Source: Rhizobium sp. BK313
GTDB lineage: Bacteria > Pseudomonadota > Alphaproteobacteria > Rhizobiales > Rhizobiaceae
Assembly: GCF_014193655.1 (NCBI RefSeq)
Contig: NZ_JACHZQ010000008.1
Span: 124,001-188,000 of the forward strand
Length of the DNA stretch: 64,000 nt
Reading direction: 5' to 3'
In this document: positions 8,504 to 17,593 of the stretch, piece after piece
Layout: every line of letters starts with the position of its first letter
Numbering within the stretch: position 1 is the stretch's first letter
Made by a program: the position numbers and the translations under genes
The notes under the pieces: model-generated
Databases searched by the model: none
Told to the model about the DNA's origin: nothing
Seen by the model: the letters and a program-made list of their open reading frames with translations, nothing else

Positions 8504-9274
8504 TTACTTGGCGGCAGCAGCGGATTCGATAACCGCTGCGACTTCTTCGGCGTGGGAAGCCAGCGACGAGTGGCTGCCAGCAACTGTCGTCACCTTGGCC
8601 TTCATCCGATCGGCAAAGAAGGTCTGTGCGTGCGGGTCGAGCAGCATGTCCTTCGAGCTGAGGACATACCAGCTTGGCTTGGAATGCCAGGCAGCGACCT
8701 GGGCCGCATCATCAAAGGCGGTATGGTTGATCGGCATCTGATGGGCGGCAAGGTGTTCGCCGATTTCCTTAGGCAAATCGCCCGCTACGGCACTCGGGAA
8801 TACCGCCGGATCAATGGTCAGATAGCCTTTGGCGTCGGGACGAATGGCCTTGACGCCCTCGGTCGCAGGTCCGCCCTTTGCCAAGGCCGAGACGCTTTCG
8901 CCCTTTTCGGGTGCGAAGGCCGAGACATAGACAAGGGCCGATACCTTGGCGTTTTCACCGGCTTCGCCGATCACCACGCCACCCCAGGAGTGGCCGACGA
9001 GCACAGCCGGTCCGTCCTGAGCGTCGAGCGCCGCGTTGGTGGCGGCAACATCATCGGCAAGCGACGTAAGCGGGTTCTTGACTGCGGTAACCTTATAGCC
9101 CTTGGCCGTCAGGATTGACGCGACACCGTTCCAGCTGGTTTCGTCGACGAAGGCGCCGTGGACGAGCACGATGTTCTTGACGGTACCGGCTGGAAGGACT
9201 GACTGCGCCGAAGCTGGTGCCGAGCCGAAGGCTGCAGCGGAGAGCATAAGGGCGGAACGAAGGATATTTCTCAT
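8504..9274 (-). CDS. Secreted alpha/beta hydrolase
   Basis: A 256-residue protein from the ATG at 9274 (GGAG upstream). It has a signal peptide (SALMLSAAAFGSAPASAQ). The hydrolase core shows IVLVHGAFVDETSWNGV (oxyanion strand), the nucleophile elbow VLVGHSWGGVVIG with Ser, DMLLDP for the acid, and GSHSSLASH with the catalytic His. It belongs to the EstC/salicylate-esterase-like group of small esterases, and its substrate is unknown. Sequence similarity to the other hydrolases in this window is moderate, so it is a more distant relative. A copy of their upstream element lies about 200 bp before its start. Confidence 0.88.
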   Translation of the reverse strand: MRNILRSALMLSAAAFGSAPASAQSVLPAGTVKNIVLVHGAFVDETSWNGVASILTAKGYKVTAVKNPLTSLADDVAATNAALDAQDGPAVLVGHSWGGVVIGEAGENAKVSALVYVSAFAPEKGESVSALAKGGPATEGVKAIRPDAKGYLTIDPAVFPSAVAGDLPKEIGEHLAAHQMPINHTAFDDAAQVAAWHSKPSWYVLSSKDMLLDPHAQTFFADRMKAKVTTVAGSHSSLASHAEEVAAVIESAAAAK

Positions 9275-9471
9275 TTTAAGCTCCATTTGAGTTGGTGTCG
9301 AAGGCTTCGTTGCTTTCGGACAATGTGCAATTCTCTTGCTTGCCGTAATTTCACGCCAAGCTTTCCGGTTTCGTTTGGCAGGCTACTGATAATTAAAGGT
9401 TTTGTTTGCTGAACACGTCTAGAATTTAACCAGGCATGGGAAGATCCGCCATATCTGGAACGCCGCAAGAC

Positions 9472-9490
9472 ATGATCTATCGTCCGGAAC
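9472..9490. promoter_or_regulatory. Copy of the shared hydrolase upstream element (divergent member)
   Basis: ATGATCTATCGTCCGGAAC matches the core ATGATCGATCGTCCGGATT found before two other hydrolase genes at 17 of 19 positions when aligned end to end (16-17 by eye). It overlaps the 3' end of the neighbouring propeller gene and lies about 198 bp before the hydrolase ATG, further than in the other copies. Confidence 0.45.
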
Positions 9491-10427
9491 GGCTAGGGGC
9501 GATCGGGTTGGACACTTGGACGATCTTCCCCGGGAAGGTGATTGCGGGATCGTCATCGATGGCGGCGACATAGAGGCTGGCGCCGTCCGGACTTATGGCG
9601 ACATTGGTGTGATGATCGCCCGGCACGCCCAAGACGCTGATGAGCTTTCCGGCAGGCGATACTATTGCCAGGCCTCCTGCGTCATAGAGAGCGATGAACA
9701 GATTTCCATGCCCGTCGATTTTGAATGAATCAGGCTTTGCATCCGGGATCGTGTCTCGAAGCCGAATGAAATCGCGCCTCGGTCCGAGCGAGCCGTCCAG
9801 GGCAATCGAAAACGCAAGGATCCGACCTGTCGCTGAGTCGGCGACGTACAGCGTGTCTCCGTCGGAAGACAGCCCCACTCCATTCGCGAAACCGAGGTCG
9901 GATGCTACCTCGACGGCAGCGCGGTTCGGCTTCAGGAAGAAGACTTTTCCCGGGTTTCTGGAATTGCCGGAGGCCGAGAAGTAGACATCGCCATCCTTGG
10001 CTGCCGCAAGGTCGTTTGGTGCCTCAAAAGGGTGCCCGCTTTCATCCTGGTCGATTTCAGAGACCGTCTTGCCGTCGAGCGTGATCGCGACAAGCGTACC
10101 GCTATCGAAACAGGCGACGATCAATCCGCCCGTCGTTTGGACCAAACCGTTTGCCCCGCACCCTGGCCGATGCCAAACGACCTCTGGCCTGCCGTCGACC
10201 AAACGCAGGACATTGGAGCGAAGATAATCAACGAAGTAGAGCCGTTTCCCGACGAAAATCGTTCCCTCCGGGAAGCCGATATCGGTCGCAACGGTTGTCT
10301 CGATCCCGTCCGCAGCGCTGACGGCTGCACCGTTTCCGGCGCCAAAGGCAATCGACACGAATAGCGCCGCAAAACAGCGCAGATGCGCTCTTGATCCCAA
10401 GGGTCTGATGAAGAGGAACGCCGTCAT
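9477..10427 (-). CDS. Exported SMP-30/gluconolactonase-like beta-propeller protein
   Basis: A 316-residue protein with an N-terminal signal peptide (FAALFVSIAFGAGNGAAVSA). It contains repeated propeller blades: DIGFPEGTIFVGKRLYFVDY, ANGLVQTTGGLIVACFDSG, FEAPNDLAAAKDGDVYFSAS, FANGVGLSSDGDTLYVADSA and NVAISPDGASLYVAA. The Glu in FPEG and the Asn in APND match metal ligands of the SMP-30/Gluconolactonase/LRE family. It should be a periplasmic lactonase or related hydrolase. It is co-oriented with hydrolases on both sides, but the gaps are over 100 bp, so an operon is uncertain. Confidence 0.85.
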   Translation of the reverse strand: MTAFLFIRPLGSRAHLRCFAALFVSIAFGAGNGAAVSAADGIETTVATDIGFPEGTIFVGKRLYFVDYLRSNVLRLVDGRPEVVWHRPGCGANGLVQTTGGLIVACFDSGTLVAITLDGKTVSEIDQDESGHPFEAPNDLAAAKDGDVYFSASGNSRNPGKVFFLKPNRAAVEVASDLGFANGVGLSSDGDTLYVADSATGRILAFSIALDGSLGPRRDFIRLRDTIPDAKPDSFKIDGHGNLFIALYDAGGLAIVSPAGKLISVLGVPGDHHTNVAISPDGASLYVAAIDDDPAITFPGKIVQVSNPIAPSRSGR

Positions 10428-10560
10428 AACACACTTTCGAATTGTCAGAGTGGGTGAAGCGGGGATGGGCTTGCCGCAACGATCGGCTCGACTGGAAGCG
10501 CAGATTTCCGTTTCCAGGGGCAGGCTTTGGCGACCTGCCCCTGGATGGATTGGTCTGCGA

Positions 10561-11349
10561 TTATTTTGCGGCCTTTTCGATGTCGCTTGCCACGCCGTCC
10601 GGATCGGTCAGGAACGGGGTGTGACCGGTCTGAAGAGTGTACTCGACACGCACCGGGGTGCTGGCGACCATCTGCGCCTGGTAGGATGGGCTGATGACCT
10701 GGTCGATGGCGGTGTGGATATAGGCCTTGTCGACCTTGCCGAACTTGGCTTCGGTGAGCTTGACCGGGGTGGCCAGCGGCGCCAGCGGTTCATCGAGGAT
10801 CTCATCCGGGATCGCCTTGCGCAGGCCTTCGGATCCACCGTTGCCAAAGAGATCGGCACGTGCCGAATATTCGATCGAGGCAATACCCTTGTCCTTCTGG
10901 ATCTGAAGGTGCGGACCGATCTTTGCATCATGATCCTGCTCGGCCATCGACACCAGTGAGTCGCCGTTGTGGGGAAGGTAGGCTGCGAGATAGACCAGCG
11001 TCTTGATCTTTTTCGGCGCCTTTTCGGCTGCGGCGGAGATGACGATGCCGCCGAAGCTGTGGCCGACTACGACGGCGGGACGCTTGGAGGTGCCCAGAGC
11101 CTTGACGACGACATCCCGATAGAGGTCGAGGCTAACCTTGTCGGGGGCGGCCGGATTGCCTGGGCGGCCCGGCAGATCGACGGTCACGACCTTGTAGCCA
11201 TCCTTTTGCAGCTTGGCGCTGACGTAACCCCAGACCTGGGCATTCTCGAATGCGCCATGGACGAGGACGATTGGCGGCTTTTCTGCAGCCATGGCATTTG
11301 CGCCGAATGCGAAGACAGACGCGGCGATTGCAGCGATGAAAACTTTCAT
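10561..11349 (-). CDS. Secreted alpha/beta hydrolase (family copy A, intact)
   Basis: A 262-residue protein from the ATG at 11349, with AAAGGA eight to ten bases upstream; the frame extends further 5' without a better start. The signal peptide is MKVFIAAIAASVFAFGANAM. The hydrolase core shows PIVLVHGAFENAQVWG, VDLPGRPGNPAAPDKVSLD, the nucleophile elbow AVVVGHSFGGIVIS and a C-terminal TGHTPFLTDP with the catalytic His. It is close to the copy at 22635-23414 and to two broken copies (14960-15237 and 28078-28365). It probably hydrolyses a small ester or lactone in the periplasm. Its upstream region carries the shared element at 11454. Confidence 0.9.
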   Translation of the reverse strand: MKVFIAAIAASVFAFGANAMAAEKPPIVLVHGAFENAQVWGYVSAKLQKDGYKVVTVDLPGRPGNPAAPDKVSLDLYRDVVVKALGTSKRPAVVVGHSFGGIVISAAAEKAPKKIKTLVYLAAYLPHNGDSLVSMAEQDHDAKIGPHLQIQKDKGIASIEYSARADLFGNGGSEGLRKAIPDEILDEPLAPLATPVKLTEAKFGKVDKAYIHTAIDQVISPSYQAQMVASTPVRVEYTLQTGHTPFLTDPDGVASDIEKAAK

Positions 11350-11453
11350 TTTCGTGGTTCCTTTGTGAGAGATTGAAGAATGCTGACGTGATTTGATGGG
11401 GTCAAAATAGAAGACTGGCACCAGTTTCGGCCATGCCGTGCGCTCCCATTTTT

Positions 11454-11474
11454 ATGATCGATCGTCCGGATTTC
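11454..11474. promoter_or_regulatory. Shared hydrolase upstream element, copy 1
   Basis: The core ATGATCGATCGTCCGGATT plus two further bases (TC) is identical to the element at 28467-28487 and related to that at 23515. It sits 105 bp before the hydrolase ATG at 11349. It is a probable binding site for an AraC-type regulator. The rest of the 572-bp gap to 11921 contains no gene I can support. Confidence 0.6.
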
Positions 11475-11921
11475 AGCGACTGAGGTAGACGATACCCGAG
11501 GCTTCAGAAGGTGCGGTGGCATCGCGAGGGATGGTGGCTTGGCCTCCTGCGGCTTGGACAACCGCTCCTTGTTTAGCGGCTTGCGAAACGTGCCATGGCG
11601 TGCCGAGAATTGCCTGTTATGAAATGAAAGAGGGCGTAATCTCGTGTTAATTCAATGTGCCCGCAGCGTTGCACGCCGTTAGCGGCCGTGCCGCCAAATT
11701 AACCGCGGACGTGGTGGTTGCCTGGCCAGGTCTTCATTCAGCGCTCGGACCGCGTCACAGATGAGCAGGCGCTGCAAGCTCACCGGCTGGGTTCCAATTG
11801 TAATGTGCTTCAGCAAATCTGAAATTGCGGAGCAATTGGTGTCTCCTATTGGATCGGCGCACTTCCAGACGCTTGCTGATTCAAAGCGTCAAGGATCATT
11901 CCAGCATCCCGAGACAACGCC

Positions 11922-12626
11922 ATGCCCCTCATGTCGATAAAGAAAATCGCCTCCTTCGTACCGCTTTCATGCACGATCTTATCCCGCCAATACTGGGACC
12001 CTGGCCGTCTCTATAATCTCGGAAACGTCGTCGGATTTTTCGGTGGCGCCGGCGCTGCCATTGCTACCGGGCGTAGCGACGCGTCCGGCTTGAGCGCTTT
12101 AGGCCGGTTGGAGATTTACGCCTTCGGAAACACATCGGCGCTGATGCTATCGCTTGCAACGCTCATTTTCTTTGTTGCTGGATTGGCTTATACGCGCGCA
12201 TGGCGGGACGGTACCGCTCCCGATCGGACAATGAGCCAGGTGGGAGACGGACTTTCGGGTATCGCCGCGATTGCTTTTGGCGCCGGTGTCGCGATTTTGG
12301 GCAGCCCTGTTCTCGCGGCTTCGGGGGGCGCCATGCATGCGTTGGGAAAGTTCGGCAGCGCATTCAGCATCGAGAGCAAATCTACAGGAATGCCGAACCG
12401 CCGCAGTACCTTTTTTAAGGAGTTGGTCCTGCTGAGCAGAATTCCGGCCATATGTGCTGCCGCAGTCGGGGTTGTCCGAGCGGAGCACGGTACGGCGGTT
12501 CAGATCATCCTAAGCTTCAACGTCATATTGTGCTGCATTGTCTGGGCGGCGGCGGATATCAGACTACTGCCGGCAGACGCGACAGTCGCAAAAGTGATCT
12601 CCAATATCGTCGCCGGGAAACGTTGA
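11922..12626 (+). CDS. Hypothetical inner-membrane protein
   Basis: A 234-residue protein with four probable membrane spans: around residues 32-48 (NVVGFFGGAGAAIATG), 72-92 (ALMLSLATLIFFVAGLAYT), 112-135 (ISGIAAIAFGAGVAILG-like) and 193-212 (IILSFNVILCCIVWAAAD). It has no transporter or enzyme motif that I recognise. It stands alone, convergent with the response regulator at 12684. The start MPLMSIKK could begin at either Met. Confidence 0.55.
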   Translation: MPLMSIKKIASFVPLSCTILSRQYWDPGRLYNLGNVVGFFGGAGAAIATGRSDASGLSALGRLEIYAFGNTSALMLSLATLIFFVAGLAYTRAWRDGTAPDRTMSQVGDGLSGIAAIAFGAGVAILGSPVLAASGGAMHALGKFGSAFSIESKSTGMPNRRSTFFKELVLLSRIPAICAAAVGVVRAEHGTAVQIILSFNVILCCIVWAAADIRLLPADATVAKVISNIVAGKR

Positions 12627-12683
12627 CCGGCGCCGAGGCATGAGCGACATCTAGGCGATAGCTACTCTGGCGATCAGGTTCGA

Positions 12684-13394
12684 TCATGCGTAGGCCACAT
12701 CGACATTGACACCGAAGAAATAGCCAACACCACGCTCGGTTTTGACCAATTTTGGCTTGGAGGGATCATCTTCGAGCTTGCGCCTGAGGCGCAGGATCAG
12801 AACGTCGACGCTTCTATCAAAAACCTCTTCGTTGTGCATACGCGTTGCAGCGATCAGTTGGTCACGCGAGAGTATTTGATGAGGCGCTTTCACAAGTGCC
12901 ACCAAAAGGTTGAACTCTGCTGATGTCAGTTTGACCTCCAATCCCGTCGAGGATGTCAGGCGTCGCCGTCTGATATTCAGAGTCCACCCTGCAAAGTGAT
13001 ATGTACGCTTGTCCAAAGCAACTGGTCTGAAGTTTCTGATGCGAAGGGCTGCCTTGATGCGTGCGATAAGCTCCCGCATTCCGAACGGCTTGGTAATGTA
13101 GTCAACCGCTCCCAGTTCAAGCCCCACGACCTTGTCGGCTTCTTCAAGGCGGTCGCCGCTCACGATAATGACGGCAATGTCGTCGCGCGCGGTCAGTTTG
13201 CGGACTATGTCCAATCCATCTTCGTGCCTGAGATTAAGGTCGACGAGAACCAAATCGACAGGATCCGACGCAAGAATCCTGTTCAAGTGCTGACTGTCCG
13301 CAACCGCGCTTACCTTGAAGGCATGATGAGAAAGGAGTTCGACCAGAATGGCTCTGATAGTGCTGTCGTCGTCTACGATCGCCACGTGTTTCAA
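12684..13394 (-). CDS. OmpR/PhoB-family response regulator
   Basis: About 236 residues. The best start is the TTG at 13394, with AGGTGG upstream and a product beginning KHVAIVDDDSTIRAIL. The receiver domain has the acidic pocket DDD, the phosphoacceptor Asp in LVLVDLNLRHEDG, the conserved Ser/Thr region VIIVSGD and the Lys in DYITKPFG. The C-terminal winged helix shows LTSAEFNLLVALVKAP and VKTERGVGYFFG. No histidine kinase is adjacent, so it is an orphan regulator here, with its kinase elsewhere. Confidence 0.92.
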   Translation of the reverse strand: MKHVAIVDDDSTIRAILVELLSHHAFKVSAVADSQHLNRILASDPVDLVLVDLNLRHEDGLDIVRKLTARDDIAVIIVSGDRLEEADKVVGLELGAVDYITKPFGMRELIARIKAALRIRNFRPVALDKRTYHFAGWTLNIRRRRLTSSTGLEVKLTSAEFNLLVALVKAPHQILSRDQLIAATRMHNEEVFDRSVDVLILRLRRKLEDDPSKPKLVKTERGVGYFFGVNVDVAYA

Positions 13395-13482
13395 TATACC
13401 ACCTAATGTTGGCAACTCTTATATTTGACGGTACGCCCCGGGGGGATCAGGATCCCCGAATGACCGGCGGAAACCGGGGGAT

Positions 13483-13514
13483 CTCTCCCCCGGCCGTCGA
13501 CGGCCGGGGGAGAG
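13483..13514. repeat. Perfect 32-bp palindrome between DUF302 gene and response regulator
   Basis: The half-site CTCTCCCCCGGCCGTC is followed directly by its exact reverse complement, with no spacer. A smaller imperfect palindrome (GGGGATC, AG, GATCCCC) lies at 13442-13457. It could extrude as a cruciform or act as a strong mRNA hairpin ending the DUF302 transcript, although no T-run follows. Confidence 0.7.
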
Positions 13515-13698
13515 CAGCGAGCGCCTGTGGGGTCTACCGGCATCTCGATTAGCGGAAGGAAGGCGACCTGCCGTCCGCTGTGGTGAATGGAAAATCGAAC
13601 ATTTTTCACCAGCAGAAGAGGTCATCGACATAGCTGGGAGCTCTGCGCCGAGGCTTTGCGCTCGATGAGCGGCCGTCGGCACCAGGCGAGGTGCCCAG

Positions 13699-14187
13699 CT
13701 ACTGCGCGGCGGTTTCCAAAGCGGCTTGCAAATCGACGTCGAGCTGTTGAGCAGTTGCAATAAGATCTGGGTCGGCAAACTGGCCAAAGGTGGTCATCGG
13801 TCGATCGTATTCAAACGCGACCCCATCACTGTCCTCGCGCAACAGCACCCGAACTGGCGCGTAGAGACCTGCGGAAATCCGGTGTCGCGTCATCTTCGAC
13901 GCAGTGAGAGGATTGCCGATGTCGTATTGTATCGCCCGACGCTCAAGACCGGCGACCTGAAGCAGAACGCCATGATCCCTGAAGCTGAAAATGGAAAGCG
14001 CCGGGAGGGCCTCCAGTTCGCGAAGGGCACGCGAGGTTTCGCGATAGCGAAGCAGGGTAAATATCCCGTCATCGATCCGCAAGATCGTGCTCTCGAGCTT
14101 TGATTTGACGGTGCCAAAGTCTTTGCTTGAGCGGATCGTAATATGATCGATACTGATCGTCTGGATGTCGATCGTTTTGATTACCAT
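13699..14187 (-). CDS. DUF302-domain protein
   Basis: A 162-residue protein starting at the ATG 14187 (MVIKTIDIQTISIDHITIRS). The longer upstream extension lacks coding character. The DUF302 signature is visible as FGTVKSKLESTILRIDDGIF, SIFSFRDHGVLLQVAG, YDIGNPLTASKMTRH and APVRVLLREDSDGVAFEYDR. The fold is a small alpha/beta unit that forms dimers; no catalytic function is established for the family. It lies 139 bp downstream of the NTF2-fold gene and may be co-transcribed with it. Confidence 0.85.
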   Translation of the reverse strand: MVIKTIDIQTISIDHITIRSSKDFGTVKSKLESTILRIDDGIFTLLRYRETSRALRELEALPALSIFSFRDHGVLLQVAGLERRAIQYDIGNPLTASKMTRHRISAGLYAPVRVLLREDSDGVAFEYDRPMTTFGQFADPDLIATAQQLDVDLQAALETAAQ

Positions 14188-14325
14188 CGAGATGGTCCTT
14201 CTATGGGTTGCAAGGATAAGGAGCACGGCTTCGTCAATCCGACATCGTCGGTCCCGCCGTTCCCTCATGGTCTTCTTCACCGCGTCGAGGTTGGGCGTCA
14301 CCACGGGAAGCCAGATTTGTTCGGT

Positions 14326-14859
14326 CTAGGCTTTGGGCGCTTTCGCAGGCACCGGAAGGATGATTTCAGAAGCGACCTTCCAGTCACCTGAAATTTTCTT
14401 CCACGTCATGATCATCAGAAATGGCTTTGGCGTTCCGTCTTGTCCGGCGTAGGAGACGGTAATTTCCAGCGGATCGTAGGATTGCGCAATGTTGGAACTC
14501 AATGTCACGACCTTCAGCCTGGAGAGGTCTGGTTTAAGGACGACAGGACCGGAATCGGCGATATCGTGCAGTTTCTGATCGATCGCGTCGTTGCCCCAAA
14601 ATCCGGCCCATTCGCCTTCGGACGGGACCGCACTTTTCGCCACCAGGAGTGCGAAGGGAGACTGCCAGAACATAGCGTGGATGCCGTTGATGTCGTGTTT
14701 GTTCGCGAGATCAAGCAGCCTCTTGAACCGGAGCTCGATAGTTCTGACATCGCGCGTGCTTTCGGCTGCTTTTTCCGCGGCAGAAGCCCCTGACAAGGAG
14801 GCGCCCAAGACAGCAATCAGAATGACGGCAGAGCCAATGGTCTTCTTCACAATTTCCAT
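14326..14859 (-). CDS. Exported NTF2/SnoaL-fold protein
   Basis: About 177 residues, with a signal peptide (GSAVILIAVLGASLSGASA). The mature part has the cone-shaped NTF2-like pattern: a helix with LANKHDINGIHAMF, a central region, and C-terminal strands (ISGDWKVASEIILPVP) typical of SnoaL/DUF4440-like proteins. Such proteins are binding or isomerase-like accessory factors. It sits upstream of the DUF302 gene on the same strand. A TTG three codons upstream is an alternative start. Confidence 0.75.
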   Translation of the reverse strand: MEIVKKTIGSAVILIAVLGASLSGASAAEKAAESTRDVRTIELRFKRLLDLANKHDINGIHAMFWQSPFALLVAKSAVPSEGEWAGFWGNDAIDQKLHDIADSGPVVLKPDLSRLKVVTLSSNIAQSYDPLEITVSYAGQDGTPKPFLMIMTWKKISGDWKVASEIILPVPAKAPKA

Positions 14860-14959
14860 CCTGTTCAAACCTTAGTTGGCCTGCGGCCAGTGAGATTGCG
14901 TGTGGTCCGGCGCTTTCCCCGGGCGGATCGACCGACCAGCCGACCCGCCATGAGGTTCT

Positions 14960-15237
14960 CTATTGCGCCGACTGTTCAATGGCCTTTGCCAGACCGTCAG
15001 GATCCGTCAGTGGTCGAGGCTCACCTTGTCGGGCGACAGCGGATTTCCCGGGCGACCAGGCAGGTTGACGGTCGCGACCTTGTATCCATCGGCTTCCAGC
15101 TTCGAGGTCACATGGCCCCAGACTTGATCGTTTTCGAAAGCGCCGTAAACCAGGACGATCGGCGGCTTTTCTGCGGCCGCAGCGTTAACTGATAGGCCGA
15201 ATGCGGCAGCTGCCAGGGCAGCAATAAACACTTTCAT
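14960..15237 (-). pseudogene. Alpha/beta hydrolase (family copy B) with large internal deletion
   Basis: The 5' part is clear: signal peptide MKVFIAALAAAAFGLSVNAA and core PPIVLVYGAFENDQVWGHV up to PDKVSLDH, where the frame stops at 15007. Directly beyond the stop, another frame resumes as LTDPDGLAKAIEQSAQ and its stop at 14960. That is the exact C-terminus of this family. About 180 residues, including the nucleophile Ser and the catalytic His, are missing. The gene was therefore inactivated by an internal deletion rather than by truncation. Confidence 0.85.
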
Positions 15238-15592
15238 CTCTTGATCCTTATAAGGTTTGGGCGTCATCGATGATGCGGGCGAGGGAGTTGGAGGGCTTTC
15301 AGTTGACGGCGCAGCCTTTGCCCGTTCGATCCTGTCCACTTGTCGGTCCCAATCGATGCTGTCGTCGCTCACTGGCGACCAGCTGAAGATGGAGAAAAGA
15401 AGCAATTCAAGATTTCGAAAATCGACCCGTTTTTTCGAAATCGGACGATTTGGGCGTTCTTGTTGCAAACGAGAACTCGAAATAACGGCGCCTAACACTG
15501 CGATTTTCAGATAATTCGAAATAATAAACCTTCACGCCGGATCATGCCCGTCGTTGCACGCTGCTTGATAAGCTCGCTGCGAACTGCCGCAG

Positions 15593-16534
15593 GTGCTGGC
15601 AAAGGTGCCTGCGATCACACGCGGCCAACGGATGACTGACATGATCACTTTGCTTTCCGCGGAACCCTCGTCACAAGGTTTCAAGCCATCGCCAATCGCC
15701 CGCGGTCCGGGACTCGACGTTGACGAATTGCGGGATGGAACTGAACCTCGGAGTTTTGTGCGGCGGTGTTTGTCAACGTGCAGCGACGGGCAGCACCATG
15801 CCGTGTCGGCGCGTCATGACGAAATGATACTCCTGGTGGCGCTTGAAGCAGCCACCTTGCGCCTGAGCATCGACGACCACGGCGTATTTTACGACGGCGT
15901 CATGACGGCCGGCATGACTTGCATATGCATGCCAAATCGGAACGTCATGGCTGACGTGTCAGGTCCGGCGGATTTTCTTCAGCTTCACATAAGGAGATCT
16001 GACGTCAGGCGTAAGCTGTTTGCAGCCGCGTCAGAGGCTGGCGGAGAAATGCTTCCCCGCGACAGTCTCGTATACCAGCTCGCACGCGCGATATTGACGC
16101 TGCCGGAGGCAATCGATGAGAGCTCTGAGGAAACGCTCGCTGAGGCGATCGCCCTGCGAAGCACGCAGATCGTAAGACCGAACAAACGAGTTGCGCCGCT
16201 CGCCAAGTGGCGTTTGCGGCAGGTGTTCGACTTCGTTGCCTCGAACCTTGGCAGAACAATCCTCATCGACGACATGGCGGGGGCGGCGGGGCTGTCGAGA
16301 AGTCAGTTCACAGCCCAATTTCGCCTGTCTACAGGGTGCACGCCACGCGAATATATACTGCTTCAACGTGTCGAAGCTGCAAAGCGAATGCTTCTTGATC
16401 CTTCGATAAGCCTGATCGAAGTCGCACTCGCGGTCGGGTTCCAAAATCAGGCTCATTTCTCGACGGTTTTCAAACACTTCGTGAATGAAACGCCGGGCCG
16501 GTGGCGCAAGGAAAGCGCCTTGCATGTCCTTTGA
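15593..16534 (+). CDS. AraC-family transcriptional regulator
   Basis: A 313-residue protein with a GTG start at 15593; ATGs at 15632 and 15641 are possible. The N-terminal half is a cupin-like sensor resembling the AraC_binding_2 type (MILLVALEAATLRLSIDD). The C-terminal HTH pair is clear: ILIDDMAGAAGLSRSQFTAQ and ISLIEVALAVGFQNQAHFST, ending FKHFVNETPGRWR. It is divergent from broken hydrolase copy B across a 355-bp gap, the same arrangement as the intact pair at 22635/23532. It may be the orphaned regulator of that dead gene. Confidence 0.92.
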   Translation: MLAKVPAITRGQRMTDMITLLSAEPSSQGFKPSPIARGPGLDVDELRDGTEPRSFVRRCLSTCSDGQHHAVSARHDEMILLVALEAATLRLSIDDHGVFYDGVMTAGMTCICMPNRNVMADVSGPADFLQLHIRRSDVRRKLFAAASEAGGEMLPRDSLVYQLARAILTLPEAIDESSEETLAEAIALRSTQIVRPNKRVAPLAKWRLRQVFDFVASNLGRTILIDDMAGAAGLSRSQFTAQFRLSTGCTPREYILLQRVEAAKRMLLDPSISLIEVALAVGFQNQAHFSTVFKHFVNETPGRWRKESALHVL

Positions 16535-16576
16535 CGAGCGACCTTGACCGCATTTTTTTGCTGCCATTCGCAGGTC

Positions 16577-17524
16577 TCAGACGGCATCCGCATATGTGCG
16601 ATGAAGAAAGGCGGCACATGCGAGATCCTGGACTATGGATCCGAGCGATTTGTAGATTGTCACATCCGCCTTGCCCACCCTGCCCTCGGCCGCGCCGGCA
16701 AACACTGTCCCTATTTCCGCAAGAACGTCGGTTTCGGAGACGAGCCCTGCCGCCTTCGCCCTCAGGAATTCGGCGCCTTGCGCAAGGACGCCTTCTCGAT
16801 GGTCGGGGAAGAACCGTGCCCGCTTCACCAGCGTTTCGTCGATCTCGGCCGGCCCTGCGTAGCTGGATCCGACAACATTGATATGCGCCCCATCCTGGAC
16901 GTCTGTCGAGAAGAGGATCGGATCCCGGGCCGATGTTGTCGTGCAGATTATGTCCGCAGTGTCTACCGCAGCCCTTGGACTTGGTGCAACCTCCACGGAT
17001 ATGGCCAGTTCCTCTTGAAGACGCTCACACAGATGTCGCGCCTTTTCCGTCGATCGGCCCCATATCGCAATGTGTTCGATTTGGCGCACATAGGGGATCG
17101 CGAGAGCATGCTGCCATGCCTGTTCCCCTGTGCCGAGTATCGCAAGACGTTTGGCGTCTGCGCGAGCCAATTTGTCGGTTGCCGCAGCAGAAGCGCAGGC
17201 GGTTCTTATGGCGGTGACCGCACCCGCGTCGACCAAACAGACAGGCGCCCCGGAGCTTCGATCGAAAAGCAGGATTGCACCTTGATGCGATCGGCCGTGT
17301 GCTGCGGCGGACGGGAAGACGCTGACGAGCTTGGCACCGAATCCTGCGCCATCCACTACACCAGGCATAACGCCGAATAGGTTGCCGTTGCCGAGATCGA
17401 TGACGCTTCGAAGAGGCTGTCTGGACGTTCCAGTCGACAGTCCGATCATAGCCTCTCGCATGAGCGCGATGCACTTTTCGCGTCCCAGCCTGTTTGCCAC
17501 GTCTTCGGCGCCGATCACGATCAT
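16577..17524 (-). CDS. Ornithine cyclodeaminase/mu-crystallin family protein
   Basis: A 315-residue protein with the family layout. The N-terminal substrate-binding part contains GVMPGVVDGAGFGAKLVSVF. An NAD(P)-binding Rossmann domain starts at RLAILGTGEQAWQHA, with the GTGEQA fingerprint, and DIICTTTSARDPI follows. Family members are NAD-dependent ornithine cyclodeaminases, alanine dehydrogenases or reductases of cyclic imino acids. The sequence alone does not settle the substrate. It is convergent with the AraC gene and 70 bp downstream of the NTF2-like gene at 17594. Confidence 0.9.
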   Translation of the reverse strand: MIVIGAEDVANRLGREKCIALMREAMIGLSTGTSRQPLRSVIDLGNGNLFGVMPGVVDGAGFGAKLVSVFPSAAAHGRSHQGAILLFDRSSGAPVCLVDAGAVTAIRTACASAAATDKLARADAKRLAILGTGEQAWQHALAIPYVRQIEHIAIWGRSTEKARHLCERLQEELAISVEVAPSPRAAVDTADIICTTTSARDPILFSTDVQDGAHINVVGSSYAGPAEIDETLVKRARFFPDHREGVLAQGAEFLRAKAAGLVSETDVLAEIGTVFAGAAEGRVGKADVTIYKSLGSIVQDLACAAFLHRTYADAV

Positions 17525-17593
17525 GTCTGACTCCTTCGTTTTCTCAACCGCAGCAGATATTCAAGATGGCGGTCGGCAGTTGCATTGCGCCGA

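Noticed and set aside
11475..11640. A remnant of a divergent AraC gene next to hydrolase copy A
   Set aside because: One frame resembled the N-terminus of such regulators (VDDTRGFRR), but the match is too weak to call.
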